5,547 nt of DNA from an uncultured Porphyromonadaceae bacterium. GTDB taxonomy: Bacteria > Bacteroidota > Bacteroidia > Bacteroidales > Muribaculaceae. Numbering within the stretch: the stretch's first letter is position 1; each line of letters starts with the position of its first letter. Below the pieces are notes generated by a model. It did not search any database. It saw only the letters and a list, made by a program, of their open reading frames with translations, and had not been told where the DNA came from. Position numbers and translations under genes: made by a program. Positions 4,529 through 5,547 of this stretch are shown here, piece after piece. The DNA lies in the NCBI GenBank assembly GCA_900548875.1, contig URMA01000133.1:1-5547 (forward strand), written 5' to 3'.

Positions 4529-5547
4529 ATGTCATTAATAAAATCTATTTCAGGAATTCGTGGTACCATTGGAGGGAAAGCCGGCGATGGACTTAGTCCG
4601 CTTGACATCGTCAAATTTACAGCCGCCTATGCCACGTTCATTCGTAAATCTACCACCAAAACATCTAACACCATCGTTGTAGGCCGTGACGCTCGTATTT
4701 CAGGCGACATGGTAAATGACGTCGTAGTGGGTACATTGAAAGGTATGGGCTTCGACGTTGTCAATATTGGCCTCGCCACAACGCCGACCACAGAGTTGAC
4801 CGTTGTCTGGGAAAATGCCTGCGGAGGTATCATTCTGACAGCATCCCACAACCCCAAACAATGGAACGCGCTGAAACTGCTCAACGAAAAAGGAGAATTT
4901 CTCAATGACGCCGAAGGTAAAGCCGTACTCGCCATTGCAGAAGATGAATCATTCACTTTTGCAGAAGTGGACGAATTAGGAAAAGAATATATTAACAACA
5001 CATATACCCGTCGCCACATCGACAGCGTTCTCACCCTCGATTTAGTGGATGTTGAAGCCATCAAGAAAGCGAACTTTACGGTAGCCATCGATGCAGTCAA
5101 CTCTGTTGGCGGTATCGTCATTCCGAAATTGCTGAAAGCCCTGGGTGTAAAGAACATCATCGAACTCAACTGCACACCGACAGGACAGTTCGCCCATACG
5201 CCGGAACCGATTCCGGAAAACCTTACGGAAATTTCCGACAAACTGAAAACAGGCTGTGCCGATGTAGGCTTCGTGGTTGACCCGGATGTTGACCGTCTGG
5301 CCATCGTTATGGAAAACGGAGAAATGTTTGTGGAAGAATATACCCTTGTAGCGGTTGCCGACTACGTACTGTCAAAGACACCGGGCGCTACGGTTTCCAA
5401 CCTGTCTTCTTCACGGGCTCTGCGCGACATCACCGTAAAGCACGGCTGCAATTACTCAGCTTCAGCAGTAGGCGAAGTGAATGTAGTTACTGAAATGAAA
5501 CGCACGGGAGCCGTTATTGGAGGTGAAGGCAACGGCGGAGTCATCTA
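4529..5547 (+). CDS. glmM: phosphoglucosamine mutase / phosphohexomutase (GlmM-type), 3' end cut
   Basis: The N-terminal 339 residues of an alpha-D-phosphohexomutase; the reading frame stays open to the window edge and the family usually has about 450-460 residues. GlmM interconverts glucosamine-6-phosphate and glucosamine-1-phosphate on the way to UDP-GlcNAc for peptidoglycan and LPS. The N-terminal SGIRGTIGG (8-16) is typical. The active-site loop TASHNP (104-109) carries the phosphoserine Ser106. The metal loop DPDVDR (251-256) provides Asp251, Asp253 and Asp255. The sugar-binding loop GEGNGG (332-337) is intact. Bacteroidales and archaeal enzymes share the GEGNGG form in place of the GEQSGH of E. 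coli GlmM, so phosphomannomutase or phosphoglucomutase activity cannot be excluded. The missing C-terminal domain holds the phosphate-binding loop. It is the third gene of the DHH-lipoprotein operon. A 225-codon open frame on the opposite strand (5304-4627) is a shadow of its codon bias. Confidence 0.88.
   Translation, partial: MSLIKSISGIRGTIGGKAGDGLSPLDIVKFTAAYATFIRKSTTKTSNTIVVGRDARISGDMVNDVVVGTLKGMGFDVVNIGLATTPTTELTVVWENACGGIILTASHNPKQWNALKLLNEKGEFLNDAEGKAVLAIAEDESFTFAEVDELGKEYINNTYTRRHIDSVLTLDLVDVEAIKKANFTVAIDAVNSVGGIVIPKLLKALGVKNIIELNCTPTGQFAHTPEPIPENLTEISDKLKTGCADVGFVVDPDVDRLAIVMENGEMFVEEYTLVAVADYVLSKTPGATVSNLSSSRALRDITVKHGCNYSASAVGEVNVVTEMKRTGAVIGGEGNGGVI

Noticed and set aside
4627..5304. 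Minus-strand open frame of 225 codons opposite glmM
   Set aside because: Its translation is Ser/Thr-rich with no recognisable domain, and it lies fully opposite a strongly supported gene with intact active-site motifs. It arises from the codon bias of glmM.

Overview
The window looks like a chromosomal stretch from a Bacteroidales bacterium (Bacteroides, Phocaeicola, Prevotella or a close relative). Two things support this. The promoters that can be read have the Bacteroidetes -7 element TAnnTTTG, and the starts lack Shine-Dalgarno sequences but have A/T-rich leaders. The proteins also look like Bacteroidales versions, especially the GEGNGG-type phosphohexomutase and the DUF4827-like lipoprotein. 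No mobile element, CRISPR array or clear sign of horizontal transfer was seen.

Layout from left to right. (1) Positions 1-54 hold the 5' part of an initiator tRNA-Met on the minus strand, with its own promoter at 70-100. (2) Positions 55-359 are a divergent, AT-rich, gene-free region. It holds a perfect 10-bp inverted repeat, a nested hairpin-like element, a likely plus-strand promoter (286-317) and a dyad (317-339) that is a good candidate TetR operator. (3) Positions 360-2660 are a tightly packed plus-strand operon: a TetR-family regulator, FabH (beta-ketoacyl-ACP synthase III) and FabG (3-oxoacyl-ACP reductase), closed by an intrinsic terminator at 2686-2715. (4) Positions 2661-2902 are intergenic, with two candidate -7 elements and a short dyad. 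(5) From 2903 to the right edge lies a second plus-strand operon: a DHH/DHHA1 phosphoesterase of the NrnA type, a small lipoprotein and a phosphoglucosamine-mutase-type enzyme cut by the window edge at 5547.

How the genes fit together. The first operon pairs two fatty-acid enzymes (FabH makes the first ketoacyl-ACP, FabG reduces ketoacyl-ACP) with a regulator that probably senses a lipid-related ligand and represses its own operon. The operon has no acyl carrier protein, FabD or FabF, so it must share those with the main pathway. The second operon links small-nucleotide turnover (oligoribonucleotides, pAp or pApA), an envelope lipoprotein and the step that makes glucosamine-1-phosphate for peptidoglycan and LPS. 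That linkage is the most thought-provoking feature here. All the complete enzymes keep their catalytic residues, and nothing in the window is clearly a wholly new system. The findings are therefore mainly candidate regulatory sites and functional links.
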